DNA of 64,000 nucleotides from Cohaesibacter marisflavi (GCF_900115225.1 NZ_FOVR01000002.1:620001-684000); one strand, 5' to 3'. Positions 18,046 to 27,405 are shown, numbered from the stretch's first letter. Made by a program: numbers and translations. Notes: a model not told the origin generated them from the letters alone.

Positions 18046-19509
18046 ATGACGGTTGATGCCCCGCAGACCAGCTCGGACAACAACCCCGGCGATTTGCAGC
18101 TCTATGCCAAGGCCAAGAAGGTCTACCCGCAAAGCGTCAAGGGCCGGTTCAGGAATTTCAAATGGGCATTTATGATCTTTGCCCTCGGGCTTTACTATTT
18201 TCTGCCTTTCGTGAGATGGGATCGTGGCCCCAATGCGCCTGATCAGGCCGTTCTGATCGACTTTCCCGCGCGCCGTTTCTACTTCTTCTTTATCGAGATC
18301 TGGCCGCAGGAGATCTATTATCTCACCGGTCTATTGATCCTTGCTGCGCTGACTCTGTTTCTAATGAATGCGTTGGCAGGGCGCGTCTGGTGTGGCTATA
18401 TGTGCTTCCAGACAGTCTGGACGGATCTTTTCATGCTGGTCGAGCGCTGGATTGAGGGCGATCGCCGCGAACGCATCAAGGCCGACAAGCAACCCATGAC
18501 ATTACCGCGCGTGGGTAAACTGATTTCAAAACATATCGTATGGCTTCTTATCGCTTGGTGGACCGGCGGTGCCTGGGTTCTCTATTTCGCCGATGCGCCG
18601 ACGCTGGTTGAAGAGCTGGCCTTCGGACAAGCTCCCATGGTGGCCTATGTCTGGATTGGCATCCTCACGGCAACGACCTACATCATGGCCGGTCACATGC
18701 GCGAGCAGGTCTGCGTCTATATGTGCCCATGGCCGCGCATTCAGGCGGCTCTTACAGATGAATGGGCGCTCAACGTCACCTACCGCAAGGACCGGGGTGA
18801 GCCGCGTGGGTCGCTCAAGAAAATGAAGGCCCGCGCCGAAGAGGGCCTGCCTGCGGGTGACTGCGTTGATTGCGGCCAGTGCGTGGCGGTGTGCCCCACC
18901 GGCATCGATATTCGCGACGGGGCGCAGCTGGCCTGCATCCAGTGTGGTCTTTGCATCGATGCCTGCGACAATGTCATGGAGAAGATCGGCAAGCCTCGTG
19001 GTTTGGTTGACTATGATACAGACATCAACATCCAGCGTCATCTGGAAGGCAAGGACAGCGTCTATCGCTTCATCCGCCCACGCACGATCATCTATATCGT
19101 CATGATCTCGCTGGTCAGTGGCCTGATGCTCTATACGCTGGCCAACCGTCAGCTGGTGGACCTCAATGTGCTGCATGATCGCAATCCATTGTTCGTCACC
19201 TTGTCAGATGGTTCTATCCGCAATGGCTACACCATCCGCCTGATCAACAAGGCATCGACCCATCGGGATTTCGAAATGTCGCTGGTCGGCGTGCCGGAAG
19301 GCTTCTCGATGAAAGCGGTGGGCATTGAAAGCGATGATCCTCGCTCAATGGTCATCCCGATTGATCAGGACATCACCAAGGAACTGCGTGTTCAGGTCTT
19401 CGCACCGCCACAGGCAGATCTGGATAAGTCTCAGTCAATCGGCTTCAACGTCAGAGACACTGAAACGGGTGAAGCTCAGTTGGTGACGGATTATTTCAAG
19501 GCCCCTTGA
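18046..19509 (+). CDS. ccoG: Cytochrome oxidase accessory iron-sulfur protein CcoG/FixG
   Basis: 487 residues. About five membrane segments, with the WCGYMCFQTVWTDLF motif after the second and VCVYMCPWPRIQAAL before the soluble domain. Two [4Fe-4S] clusters are predicted: C273, C276, C279, C283 and C297, C300, C303, C307 (CVDCGQCVAVCP, CIQCGLCIDACD). A C-terminal Ig-like domain follows the last membrane helix. CcoG reduces copper for delivery to the CuB site of cbb3 oxidase in better studied bacteria. A GAGGAG-type ribosome site precedes the ATG. Confidence 0.95.
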   Translation: MTVDAPQTSSDNNPGDLQLYAKAKKVYPQSVKGRFRNFKWAFMIFALGLYYFLPFVRWDRGPNAPDQAVLIDFPARRFYFFFIEIWPQEIYYLTGLLILAALTLFLMNALAGRVWCGYMCFQTVWTDLFMLVERWIEGDRRERIKADKQPMTLPRVGKLISKHIVWLLIAWWTGGAWVLYFADAPTLVEELAFGQAPMVAYVWIGILTATTYIMAGHMREQVCVYMCPWPRIQAALTDEWALNVTYRKDRGEPRGSLKKMKARAEEGLPAGDCVDCGQCVAVCPTGIDIRDGAQLACIQCGLCIDACDNVMEKIGKPRGLVDYDTDINIQRHLEGKDSVYRFIRPRTIIYIVMISLVSGLMLYTLANRQLVDLNVLHDRNPLFVTLSDGSIRNGYTIRLINKASTHRDFEMSLVGVPEGFSMKAVGIESDDPRSMVIPIDQDITKELRVQVFAPPQADLDKSQSIGFNVRDTETGEAQLVTDYFKAP

Positions 19510-19533
19510 GAGCTTTGGAAAGAAAGACACCGG

Positions 19534-19570
19534 GAGGCTTTGGATCTCGCTCTAAAGCCTCTCTTTATTT
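19534..19570 (+). terminator. Hairpin between ccoG and ccoH, possible partial terminator
   Basis: Perfect stem GAGGCTTT/AAAGCCTC (19534-19541 with 19554-19561), 12-base loop, followed by the T-rich TCTTTATTT. It lies in the 127-base gap inside the ccoGHIS operon and could reduce readthrough into ccoHIS. Confidence 0.55.
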
Positions 19571-19636
19571 CTGGCAAGATACGCGCATAATGGCGAAGGG
19601 TTACCCCGAAGCCAGAGGGATCAAAAGGCAGGATAA

Positions 19637-20137
19637 ATGGCAGTTACGACCGACAAGGCAGAGAAGAAATTCACCGGCAAGCATATGCTTTTATGGTTGT
19701 TTGGCTTCTTTGGCGTGATGTTCATCGCCAACGGCTTTTTCGTATACTATGCCCGCACGTCATGGCCCGGCGTTGTGGAAGAAAGCCCTTATCAGGCAAG
19801 CCAGAATTACAACAAGACATTGGCCGAAGCCGCCGCGCAAAATGAACGCGACTGGCATATGCAACTGGCGCTCAAGCGCAGCCAGCAGAAGGCTTTTCTG
19901 GTGATCGATGCCAAGGATAAAGACGGGCAGCCGCTGACGGATTTGACCATTAACGCCACCGTGGGGCGGCAGGTTACCGAAGAGTTCGACCATGTATTGA
20001 CTCTTTCTCCTTCGGGGGATGGCATCTATCAGGGGGAAATCGGAATGCTTGATCCGGGCCGCTGGCGCGTCGAATTCGAAGCATTGCAGCAAGGGCAGAA
20101 ACTGTTCCAGACCCATGAAGTCATCGCTTTGAAGTGA
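19637..20137 (+). CDS. ccoH: cbb3 oxidase assembly protein CcoH/FixH
   Basis: 166 residues. One membrane helix near residues 13-37 (MLLWLFGFFGVMFIANGFFVYYA) and a periplasmic FixH domain with ESPYQASQNYNKTLAEAAAQ, a family hallmark. It takes part in maturation or stability of the cbb3 complex alongside CcoI. The ATG at 19637 has a GGCAGGAT-type ribosome site. The stop is 31 bases before ccoI. Confidence 0.92.
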   Translation: MAVTTDKAEKKFTGKHMLLWLFGFFGVMFIANGFFVYYARTSWPGVVEESPYQASQNYNKTLAEAAAQNERDWHMQLALKRSQQKAFLVIDAKDKDGQPLTDLTINATVGRQVTEEFDHVLTLSPSGDGIYQGEIGMLDPGRWRVEFEALQQGQKLFQTHEVIALK

Positions 20138-20168
20138 TCAACACAGCGCTTGGCAGTGGGGCTTCATT

Positions 20169-22436
20169 ATGACCGCACATCAACCGATTGAACGGGATTG
20201 GTCCGCTTTCTCCGAAAGCTTGCCCGATGGCAGCGAAAAGCTGGCGCTGGCAGTGGAGGGGATCTATTGCCCTGCCTGCATGACGCGCATCGAAAAGGGT
20301 CTGATGGATCTTGAGGGCGTCTGCAACGCACGCGTCAATCTCTCTTCTCACAGGCTTGCGGTGACATGGAAGCCGGAGGAGACCGACCCCGAACATTTGC
20401 TCAAGCGTTTGGCTGATCTGGGCTATGGTGCGCATCCCTTTGACCCCGGACGGGTAAAGACGGAAGAAAAGAAAGAGAGCCAACGCCTGTTGCGCGCGCT
20501 GGCAGTGGCCGGCTTTGCCTCCATGAATGTGATGCTGCTCTCCATCTCTGTCTGGTCGGGCAATGTCTCCGACATAACGCCGGAAACCCGTGACTTCTTC
20601 CACTGGCTGTCGGCTGTGATCACGCTGCCCGCCGCCGCCTATGCAGGGCAACCTTTCTTTAGTTCTGCATGGCGCGTTTTGCGCAAGGGGCATCTTAATA
20701 TGGATGTGCCTATCTCCATCGGGGTCATTCTGGCGCTGTTCCTGTCGGTGCTGCAAACCGTGCAGCATCAAGCCGAGGCCTATTTCGAGAGCGCCCTGAT
20801 GCTGCTCTTCTTCCTGCTAGTCGGGCGCTGGCTTGACCAGATGATGCGGCTGAAGACCCGTTCCTTTGCTGAGAATCTGACTGCGCTCAAGGCTGAGACG
20901 GCCATGAAACTATTTGCCGATGGTTCCTTGCGCGAAGTGCCACTCTCCAAGGTCGAGCCCGGCGACAGGGTACTGGTGCGCCCCGGCGAGCGGGTGTCTG
21001 TGGATGGTACGGTATTGTCAGGAAGCTCGCAGATTGATCAAAGTCTGGTGACGGGCGAAACACTTCTGGTCGAGGTGACCGACGGAGACCCTGTCTATGC
21101 CGGCACCCTTAATGGCGAGAATGCGCTGACCATCTCGGTCACGGCAGCGGCCAAAGGCACCTTGCTTGATGAAGTCAACCGCCTCATTGATGAGGCTATG
21201 GAAGCCAAGTCCCGCTATCGCCACTTGGCCGATCGCGCCGCCGAATGGTACGCGCCCATCGTTCATACCGCCTCGGCGGTAACCTTTGCGGGCTGGTGGC
21301 TCTATGGCATCGGCTGGCAACCGTCACTGGTGATTGCCATCTCGGTGCTGATCATCACATGCCCCTGCGCCTTGGGGCTGGCGATCCCTGCTGTGCAGGT
21401 GGTCGCTTCCGGGTCTCTTTTCCGCAATCAGGTTTTGCTCAACCGATCCGACGCACTGGAACGCTTTGCCAAGGTGGATACCGTGGTGTTCGACAAGACC
21501 GGCACCTTGACGCGCCCCGCCGTCGGGCTGGTCAATCCTGATGCTTGTGACGCAGAAAGCCTAAGGCTTGCCATCGCCCTAGCCAAGGCATCGAGCCATC
21601 CATTGTCTGCCGCGCTGGCGGGTATGGACCGGCGTGTCCAGCCTCTTGAAGAAGCCGCAGAGCAAAAGGGCAAGGGGCTCGAGGTGCTTCACGCTGGCGA
21701 GCGGTTACGGCTGGGGTCCATCGATTTTTGCAATGCGCATGAAGAAGCGGAGATCATCCGGCAGGCCCATCCAACGGCATCGCTTATCGCCTTCCGGCGT
21801 GAGGAAAAGCACCCAGTGGTCTTTGCGCTGGAGCAGCAATTGCGCTCTGACGCAAAAGACGTGATTGATAGCCTCAAGGCACGCGGGCTGTCCCTGATGA
21901 TCCTCTCCGGCGATCAGCCGCGCGCGGTTGAAACCATCGCGCAAGAGCTTGGCATCGACCAGTTTCATGCGGGCATTTCCCCCACCGACAAGATCGCTCT
22001 GATCGAAGCGGAAAAAGCCAAGGGCAACCGTGTGATGATGGTGGGCGATGGCCTCAACGATGCCCCTGCGCTCGCCAGTGCTCATGTGTCTCTCTCACCT
22101 GTGACTGCGGCCCATGTCAGTCAGGCGGCTGCGGACGCTCTGTTCCTTGGTGAAAAGCTCGCACCGGTGCTGCATATTCTGGATATAAGCAAACGTGCAC
22201 GCCGCATCATGGAGCAGAATCTGTCGCTGGCGACCCTCTATAATGTCGTCGCCGTTCCTTTTGCTATTGCGGGCTTCGTTACGCCATTGATTGCGGCTCT
22301 GGCCATGTCTGGCTCTTCTCTCGTGGTGACCATCAATGCCTTGCGCGCCCGTGCCAAAAGTGACCCCTGGTTTACTGACAATGGCGGATTTGAGGAAAAC
22401 CTTGCCGACAGGAGCCCATCACAGGCTGAGGGATAA
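20169..22436 (+). CDS. ccoI: Copper-exporting P1B-type ATPase CcoI/FixI
   Basis: 755 residues. An N-terminal heavy-metal domain with C34-x2-C37 (GIYCPACMTRIEKG), eight predicted membrane helices, the transport motif C398-P-C400 (ITCPCALGLAIP), phosphorylation Asp D442 in FDKTGTLTRP, actuator TGE in SLVTGETLLV, and hinge GDGLNDAPALASAH. CcoI moves copper across the membrane for insertion into cbb3 oxidase, which distinguishes it from detoxifying CopA; the assignment here rests on its place between ccoH and ccoS. It is about 100 bases from ccoS. Confidence 0.95.
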   Translation: MTAHQPIERDWSAFSESLPDGSEKLALAVEGIYCPACMTRIEKGLMDLEGVCNARVNLSSHRLAVTWKPEETDPEHLLKRLADLGYGAHPFDPGRVKTEEKKESQRLLRALAVAGFASMNVMLLSISVWSGNVSDITPETRDFFHWLSAVITLPAAAYAGQPFFSSAWRVLRKGHLNMDVPISIGVILALFLSVLQTVQHQAEAYFESALMLLFFLLVGRWLDQMMRLKTRSFAENLTALKAETAMKLFADGSLREVPLSKVEPGDRVLVRPGERVSVDGTVLSGSSQIDQSLVTGETLLVEVTDGDPVYAGTLNGENALTISVTAAAKGTLLDEVNRLIDEAMEAKSRYRHLADRAAEWYAPIVHTASAVTFAGWWLYGIGWQPSLVIAISVLIITCPCALGLAIPAVQVVASGSLFRNQVLLNRSDALERFAKVDTVVFDKTGTLTRPAVGLVNPDACDAESLRLAIALAKASSHPLSAALAGMDRRVQPLEEAAEQKGKGLEVLHAGERLRLGSIDFCNAHEEAEIIRQAHPTASLIAFRREEKHPVVFALEQQLRSDAKDVIDSLKARGLSLMILSGDQPRAVETIAQELGIDQFHAGISPTDKIALIEAEKAKGNRVMMVGDGLNDAPALASAHVSLSPVTAAHVSQAAADALFLGEKLAPVLHILDISKRARRIMEQNLSLATLYNVVAVPFAIAGFVTPLIAALAMSGSSLVVTINALRARAKSDPWFTDNGGFEENLADRSPSQAEG

Positions 22437-22541
22437 GGTTCGTTACAAAAATCTCGTTTCATTGGATCTGCCCCTTTGCTACCAATTAAAAATCGCAAAT
22501 CATCGACGTCCGGGCAGGCATAAGACAGGAGCTGGCACAGC

Positions 22542-22748
22542 ATGAACGTTCTGTTCTTCCTTATTCCCATCGCACTGGGGCTTGGTGCGCTTGGCCTGAT
22601 TGCTTTTCTTTGGTCTTTGAAAAGCAATCAGTATGAAGATTTGCAGGGCGCTGCCTATCGTATTCTGGATGATTCCGATCTGGAGCCCGAGGAGCAGGCC
22701 AAAATCCACGCCGGTCCTCAGGATCAGGCCAAAAAAGCCAGCCGATAA
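22542..22748 (+). CDS. ccoS: cbb3 oxidase maturation protein CcoS/FixS
   Basis: 68 residues. A single N-terminal membrane helix (about 3-26) followed by the CcoS hallmark FLWSLKSNQYEDLQGAAYRI and an acidic stretch DDSDLEPEE. CcoS is needed for putting cofactors into CcoN. It is last of the ccoGHIS genes. A RBS-like GACAGGAG lies 17-20 bases ahead of the ATG. Confidence 0.93.
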   Translation: MNVLFFLIPIALGLGALGLIAFLWSLKSNQYEDLQGAAYRILDDSDLEPEEQAKIHAGPQDQAKKASR

Positions 22749-22814
22749 CAAGACAGATTGAACAGGTGCTGGCGGGTATAGCAGCCAGCGAAGATACAGA
22801 TAAAAGGCAAAAGC

Positions 22815-23207
22815 ATGCGCAAGGCTCTGAGATATTTCTGGAAGGAACAGCCGATTGCCTTGTCGGTTTTTGCCTTGGCGCTTGTGTTGCTTGTCTTTTT
22901 CGGTATCCGCTTCGTGGACCGCTTTATGTATTTTCATGATCCTGCCCACCGCAATCAGGCGCTAGAGCCATGGATGACGCCGCGCTATGTTGGCATGAGC
23001 TATAAGCTGCCACGGGATGTCATCTTCGACGTCATGGATCTTGAAAATACGGAAGGGCGCCGGATGCGCGTTGGCGAGATCGCTGACCGCATGGGCATTT
23101 CTCTCTCCGAGTTGGAGGCTCGGGTTCGCAAGGCCAAGGTTGCCTTCATGGCGCAGGGAGAGGGAGCGAAAAGCCCCCTGGGGCAAAAAGGCGGGTCGGA
23201 CAAATGA
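22815..23207 (+). CDS. Small membrane-anchored protein of unknown function
   Basis: 130 residues that I do not recognise. One membrane helix (about 13-31) is followed by EPWMTPRYVGMSYKLPRDVIFDVMDL and a region that reads like a helix-turn-helix (RVGEIADRMGISLSELEARVRKAK). The tail is polar. Its stop overlaps the DedA start by four bases (ATGA), so the two are translationally coupled, and it follows ccoS by 66 bases. A role in membrane or oxidase assembly is only a guess from position. Confidence 0.72.
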   Translation: MRKALRYFWKEQPIALSVFALALVLLVFFGIRFVDRFMYFHDPAHRNQALEPWMTPRYVGMSYKLPRDVIFDVMDLENTEGRRMRVGEIADRMGISLSELEARVRKAKVAFMAQGEGAKSPLGQKGGSDK

Positions 23208-23869
23208 CCGAAACGATCCTTGCGCTTATCCCTTCCTATGGCCTCTGGGTTATCTTCCTTACACTGCTTCTGTGTGCATTGGCAGTTCCCTTGCCTGGTT
23301 CTATGCTCATGATCGCGGCTGGCTCCTTTGCGTCCACTGGCGACATTGATCTGTATCTGGCCATGACTGTTGCCTATGCTGGCTTTATCGCAGGGGACCA
23401 GACCGCCTATGGCATCGCGCATGCCCTCGGGCCAAGACTGATGGACCGCTTTCGTAAATCCAACAAGGTAGCCCCCATGGTTGGGCGCGCCGAGCGCCTG
23501 CTGGACAGGCGCGGTGTTCTGGCCGTTTTCCTGTCGCACACGATTGTCAGCCCGGTTGGGCCTTGGGTGAATTATCTATGTGGCGCGGCACGCATGAAAT
23601 GGGTGCATTTCTCCGCAGCTTCAGTTGTCGGTGCGGCCTGTTGGGTTGCTGCTTATGGTCTGGTTGGCTATTACTTTGCTGACCGTTTGGCAGAGCTTGC
23701 CCAGCTCGCCAATGATGGTATGGGCTTCATTGCCGCATTTGCCGTAGCTGCAGGCGCAGGTTGGTGGCTCTGGGCCAGTTGGCGGCGCTATCGCGAACGG
23801 ATTGTTGCCGAGGAAACGGCTGAAGGCCGGCCACTGCAAGAGATGGAAGAAAAAGGGCAGAAGATCTGA
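23204..23869 (+). CDS. DedA family (SNARE-associated) membrane protein
   Basis: 221 residues, four to six membrane segments. DedA features seen include the acidic helix region GDQTAYGIAHALGPRLMDRF, the FLSHTIVSPVGPWVNYLCGAARM segment in the place of the family's F-RF-PG-R motif, and a final hydrophobic helix with a charged tail. Bacterial DedA proteins support membrane homeostasis and include undecaprenyl- and phospholipid flippases; the substrate is not predictable here. Overlaps the preceding gene by four bases and precedes the lysE-like gene by nine. Confidence 0.85.
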   Translation: MTETILALIPSYGLWVIFLTLLLCALAVPLPGSMLMIAAGSFASTGDIDLYLAMTVAYAGFIAGDQTAYGIAHALGPRLMDRFRKSNKVAPMVGRAERLLDRRGVLAVFLSHTIVSPVGPWVNYLCGAARMKWVHFSAASVVGAACWVAAYGLVGYYFADRLAELAQLANDGMGFIAAFAVAAGAGWWLWASWRRYRERIVAEETAEGRPLQEMEEKGQKI

Positions 23870-23878
23870 GGAGCTGAA

Positions 23879-24523
23879 ATGTTGTTTTCGCTGGATACCA
23901 TGGGCTTGTTCATAATGACTTCTGTTGTGCTTGGTCTGGCTCCCGGCCCGGACAATATATTCATCCTCACCCAATCGGCTCTGACTGGGCGCAAGACAGG
24001 TCTTGTTGTTACGTTGGGGCTGTGCACCGGCATTCTCGTTCACACCGTGCTTGTGGCCGTGGGCGTGTCGGTCATTTTCCGCACCTCGGAAATCGCCTTC
24101 ACTCTGCTCAAGCTGGCCGGGGCGAGCTATCTGGCCTATCTGGCCTGGCAGGCTTTCAGGTCCAAGGCCAGCTCTCTTGACGAGAAGGATGCTTCCGCGC
24201 CCAAACTGAAGATGCATCGTCTTTATATGCGTGGCATCATCATGAATGTGACCAACCCAAAGGTGGCCATCTTCTTTCTGGCCTTCCTGCCGCAGTTTGC
24301 TGATCCGGCGCATGGCTCCATGACCCTGCAGCTGCTTCTGCTCGGCTTCATTTTTGATATCGTCACGCTGTTTGTTTTTGCATTGATTGCGCTCGGAGCC
24401 GGATATCTGGGAGACTGGCTGAGAAAAAGACGGTTCGCACAACGTATGATCAACTATATCGCCGGCACCATTTTTCTGGCGCTTGCTGTTCGCCTCGTTA
24501 CGACGAAATTCGCCAACAGCTAA
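23879..24523 (+). CDS. LysE/RhtB family amino-acid exporter
   Basis: 214 residues, six predicted membrane helices. The LysE family signature is clear: LGLAPGPDNIFILTQSALTGRK near residues 19-40, then VGVSVIFRTSEIAFTLLKLAGASYLAYLAW and MNVTNPKVAIFFLAFLPQF. These proteins export amino acids or homoserine lactones; substrate unknown. It sits nine bases after the dedA-like gene, so the three genes from 22815 probably form one unit, possibly extending from ccoGHIS. Confidence 0.9.
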   Translation: MLFSLDTMGLFIMTSVVLGLAPGPDNIFILTQSALTGRKTGLVVTLGLCTGILVHTVLVAVGVSVIFRTSEIAFTLLKLAGASYLAYLAWQAFRSKASSLDEKDASAPKLKMHRLYMRGIIMNVTNPKVAIFFLAFLPQFADPAHGSMTLQLLLLGFIFDIVTLFVFALIALGAGYLGDWLRKRRFAQRMINYIAGTIFLALAVRLVTTKFANS

Positions 24524-24560
24524 GAATACAATCAAAAATATAGATAGTATTAGACAAAAC

Positions 24561-24620
24561 AAAGTATATATAATTTTTGCATTTGTTATGTTCAATTGTG
24601 TTTAAAATTATATATACTTT
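24561..24620. repeat. Long AT-rich inverted repeat between lysE-like and chemoreceptor genes
   Basis: Two perfect 17-base arms (24561-24577 and 24604-24620) separated by 26 bases; the arms begin AAAGTATATATAA. Only two G/C bases occur across both arms. It could end transcription of the upstream unit or bind a regulator of the chemoreceptor gene 135 bases downstream. Confidence 0.7.
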
Positions 24621-24754
24621 TGGTATTGGTTGAATATGTAAAGTCTAGGAAAAAACAAATAAGGACATAGTGAAGAAATACTAATTTAATACATTGAGTG
24701 GAGGCTGTTGACCTGAGAGTTTAGGTATTTGCGTTCGAAAGGTCCCCCCCCGTG

Positions 24755-26449
24755 ATGTCCCTCGGAATGAACAGTCTTTCCATCAGGATCCGTCTTTTCC
24801 TCACATTTGGTGTCATACTGGCATTCTCTGCTGTGCTGGGCTTGTTTGCGCTCGATCGCATCAACAATATGAGCGCAATGACACAGGACCTGGCTGAAGA
24901 GTTGACCGGGGTTGAGACGCTGGGCGAGATGGCCAAACTCAGCCAGCATCTTCGGGCTCATGATCTCTTGCGCCAATTCACAGAAAGTGAGACCGAGCGT
25001 GCCACCCTGACGGTGGAAATTCGCGAGGCTCAGGTGGCTTTCTCGCGCGCATGGAGCAGCTTTGCCCCGACCATCCAACCCGGCGAAGACGAAACTCGCG
25101 CCAATGAACTCTTCTCCGCATGGCAACATTTTCTTGCTGTTGAAGAAGAAGTCTCCGGCCTTCAAGCCGTCGGGCAGAATGAGCTGGCAGAAGAAGTCTT
25201 GCTCAATGACCTCAAGAATGACGCCGAGATCTTCAACACGGCGGTCAGCCGCATGTTGCAATATCGCAACGAGCAGGCAGCCGCAACCGCTGCTCTGGCT
25301 GAAGACATGAGCGACAGTTCCAGCCTGAGCGTAACCATCGCATTGGCGGTCATCATTCTGGTTGGCATGATCGTTGTCTGGCTGATCGTGCGCAATGTAT
25401 CCGGACCGATCGTCAATCTGGCTCAGGTCATGCGCTCTCTTGCGGATAACCACATGGACACCGATGTGCCCGGCGTGGAGCGTAAGGATGAAATTGGCCG
25501 AATGGCGTCTGCTGTGCTGGTGTTCAAGAAAAATATGATTGCGGCAACCAATATGCGGCAGGAAAAGGAAGAGCAGGAGCGCCTGTCGGCCCAGAAACGC
25601 CATCAGGAAATGATGGACCTGGCAGACCGCTTCGAAACCGCCGTCGGGCAGGTCGTCGAACGCGTGGCCTCCGAGGCCCAGGAGCTGCAAACCAACGTGG
25701 GCACCCTGACCGCAGCATCGGAAGAAACCAATGCCCAGTGTGCGGCAGTGGCCGCCGCTGCCGAACAGGCCTCCAGCAATGTCGAAACCGTCGCAGCGGC
25801 CATTGAAGAGCTGTCGGCCTCCTCACAGGAAATCGGCCAGCAAGTGTCGCATTCCACGCAGGTGGCAAATCGCGCCGTGTCCGAAGCCCAACAGACCAAC
25901 ACCCGCATGTCCGGTCTGCAGACAGATGCCGAGCGGATTGGCACCATTATCGGCCTGATCGACGAAATTGCCTCCCAGACCAACCTTCTGGCGCTCAATG
26001 CCACCATCGAAGCGGCGCGTGCAGGCGAAGCCGGCAAGGGCTTTGCTGTCGTGGCCTCCGAGGTTAAGGGTCTCGCCGAGCAAACGGCCAAGGCCACCGC
26101 CGAGATTGCCGCGCAAATCAAGAGCATGCAGACCTCCAGTACCGATGCCAGCAATGCCATCAACGCGATTGGTGATACGATTGGCGAGATGAGCGATATC
26201 TCTACCTCCATCGTCGATGCCGTGCAGGAGCAGGGCCAGACAACGTCTGAAGTGGCGACCAACGTGCAGCAGGCGTCGGTGGGCACCAGAGAAGTGACTG
26301 CTAACATTGAAGGTGTTTCACACGCGGCTCAGGAATCAGCCAGTGCGTCTGCTCAGGTGCTGTCCTCTGCCCAGCAGCTTGCTAATCAGGCCGAGACCCT
26401 CAGAACGGAAATGCAGAATTTCCTCCAAACTGTCCGCGCAGCCTCATAA
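24755..26449 (+). CDS. Methyl-accepting chemotaxis protein
   Basis: 564 residues. First membrane helix about 10-32, a ~155-residue helical periplasmic domain, second helix about 190-212, a HAMP domain ([20 protein letters not shown]), then the cytoplasmic signalling domain with the hairpin tip [20 protein letters not shown] and [20 protein letters not shown]. Glu/Gln-rich methylation helices flank it. The periplasmic part looks like a four-helix bundle sensor. No C-terminal CheR-binding pentapeptide is present. Start is uncertain: GTG 24752, ATG 24755 and ATG 24767 are all possible, and a run of eight C lies directly before. Followed 47 bases later by a binding-protein gene. Confidence 0.92.
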   Translation: MSLGMNSLSIRIRLFLTFGVILAFSAVLGLFALDRINNMSAMTQDLAEELTGVETLGEMAKLSQHLRAHDLLRQFTESETERATLTVEIREAQVAFSRAWSSFAPTIQPGEDETRANELFSAWQHFLAVEEEVSGLQAVGQNELAEEVLLNDLKNDAEIFNTAVSRMLQYRNEQAAATAALAEDMSDSSSLSVTIALAVIILVGMIVVWLIVRNVSGPIVNLAQVMRSLADNHMDTDVPGVERKDEIGRMASAVLVFKKNMIAATNMRQEKEEQERLSAQKRHQEMMDLADRFETAVGQVVERVASEAQELQTNVGTLTAASEETNAQCAAVAAAAEQASSNVETVAAAIEELSASSQEIGQQVSHSTQVANRAVSEAQQTNTRMSGLQTDAERIGTIIGLIDEIASQTNLLALNATIEAARAGEAGKGFAVVASEVKGLAEQTAKATAEIAAQIKSMQTSSTDASNAINAIGDTIGEMSDISTSIVDAVQEQGQTTSEVATNVQQASVGTREVTANIEGVSHAAQESASASAQVLSSAQQLANQAETLRTEMQNFLQTVRAAS

Positions 26450-26496
26450 CGGGCATAGGTGACACACATATTTCGGGATTGAAGAAAGGTCCTAAC

Positions 26497-27405
26497 ATGA
26501 AACGCTTTTCGATCTTTTTGATGTCAACCGCGTTGATGGTTAATGCAGCCGCCGCGGTTACAATCGGCACCACCATGTCCAAGAAAGATGCGTTCGTCTC
26601 CATTCTGACGGACAACATCAAGGCCGCCGCCAGCGGGACCAGCGGTGTAGACCTCGAACTTGTCATTGCCAACATGGACAAGGACACCCAGATCAATCAG
26701 GTAAAGACATTCATCGAGAAAAAGGTGGATGCGATTATCATCAACGCCGTCGCGGATGAGCATAACGAAGCGATGCAAAAGATGGCCGCCGAAGCCAATA
26801 TCCCTCTGGTTTATGTCAACCGACAGCCACCGCAAAGCCGATTCCCCGGCCCGGTTTCCGTCGTTTCCTGCAATGAACTGGTTGCCGGTCGCCTTCAGAT
26901 GCGCCTGATGGCAAATGAGGTCGGTGGCAAGGGCAATGTGGTCATTCTCAACGGGGCACTCTCGCATCCGGCAGCCAAGGCGCGGACCGAGGGTGTTAAG
27001 GAAGTGCTTAAACAGTATCCGGGCCTGTCAGTTGTTCATGAAGAAGATGCGGACTGGAACAGAGACAACGCAGAACAGATTATAACCGGCCTGCTGAACA
27101 AGGGCACCAAGATCGACATTATCGCTGCCAACAATGACGAAATGGCCATCGGCGCCGTACGTGCAATTGAGAAGGCAGGCCTTAGCTTTGATGATGTGAT
27201 GATTGGCGGCGTGGACGCCACTCCGAGCGCCATTGCAGAGATGGAAGCTGGCAAGATCAAGGTCACCGTATTGCAGAACGCAGCGGCGCAAGGTCAGCAA
27301 TCCATCAAGAATGCCATCGCCATGGCCGAAGGTGGCTATGCGCAGGAGTTTGATTGGATTCCGTGGGAAGTGGTCGTGCCTTCTAATATGGAAAAATACA
27401 AGTAA
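26497..27405 (+). CDS. RbsB-like periplasmic sugar-binding protein, orphan
   Basis: 302 residues. Signal peptide MKRFSIFLMSTALMVNAAAA, then a periplasmic-binding-protein type I fold (Peripla_BP_4): KTFIEKKVDAIIINAVADE, IPLVYVNRQPP, GNVVILNGALSHPAAKARTEG, DIIAANNDEMAIGAVRAIEKAG, GGVDATPSAIAEMEAG. Such proteins bind ribose, galactose or related sugars. ATG 26497 is chosen over an upstream TTG because GAAGAAAGG lies just ahead. No ABC permease or ATPase gene accompanies it; it is co-directional with the chemoreceptor and followed by a strong terminator, so it may serve as its ligand-binding partner. Confidence 0.88.
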   Translation: MKRFSIFLMSTALMVNAAAAVTIGTTMSKKDAFVSILTDNIKAAASGTSGVDLELVIANMDKDTQINQVKTFIEKKVDAIIINAVADEHNEAMQKMAAEANIPLVYVNRQPPQSRFPGPVSVVSCNELVAGRLQMRLMANEVGGKGNVVILNGALSHPAAKARTEGVKEVLKQYPGLSVVHEEDADWNRDNAEQIITGLLNKGTKIDIIAANNDEMAIGAVRAIEKAGLSFDDVMIGGVDATPSAIAEMEAGKIKVTVLQNAAAQGQQSIKNAIAMAEGGYAQEFDWIPWEVVVPSNMEKYK

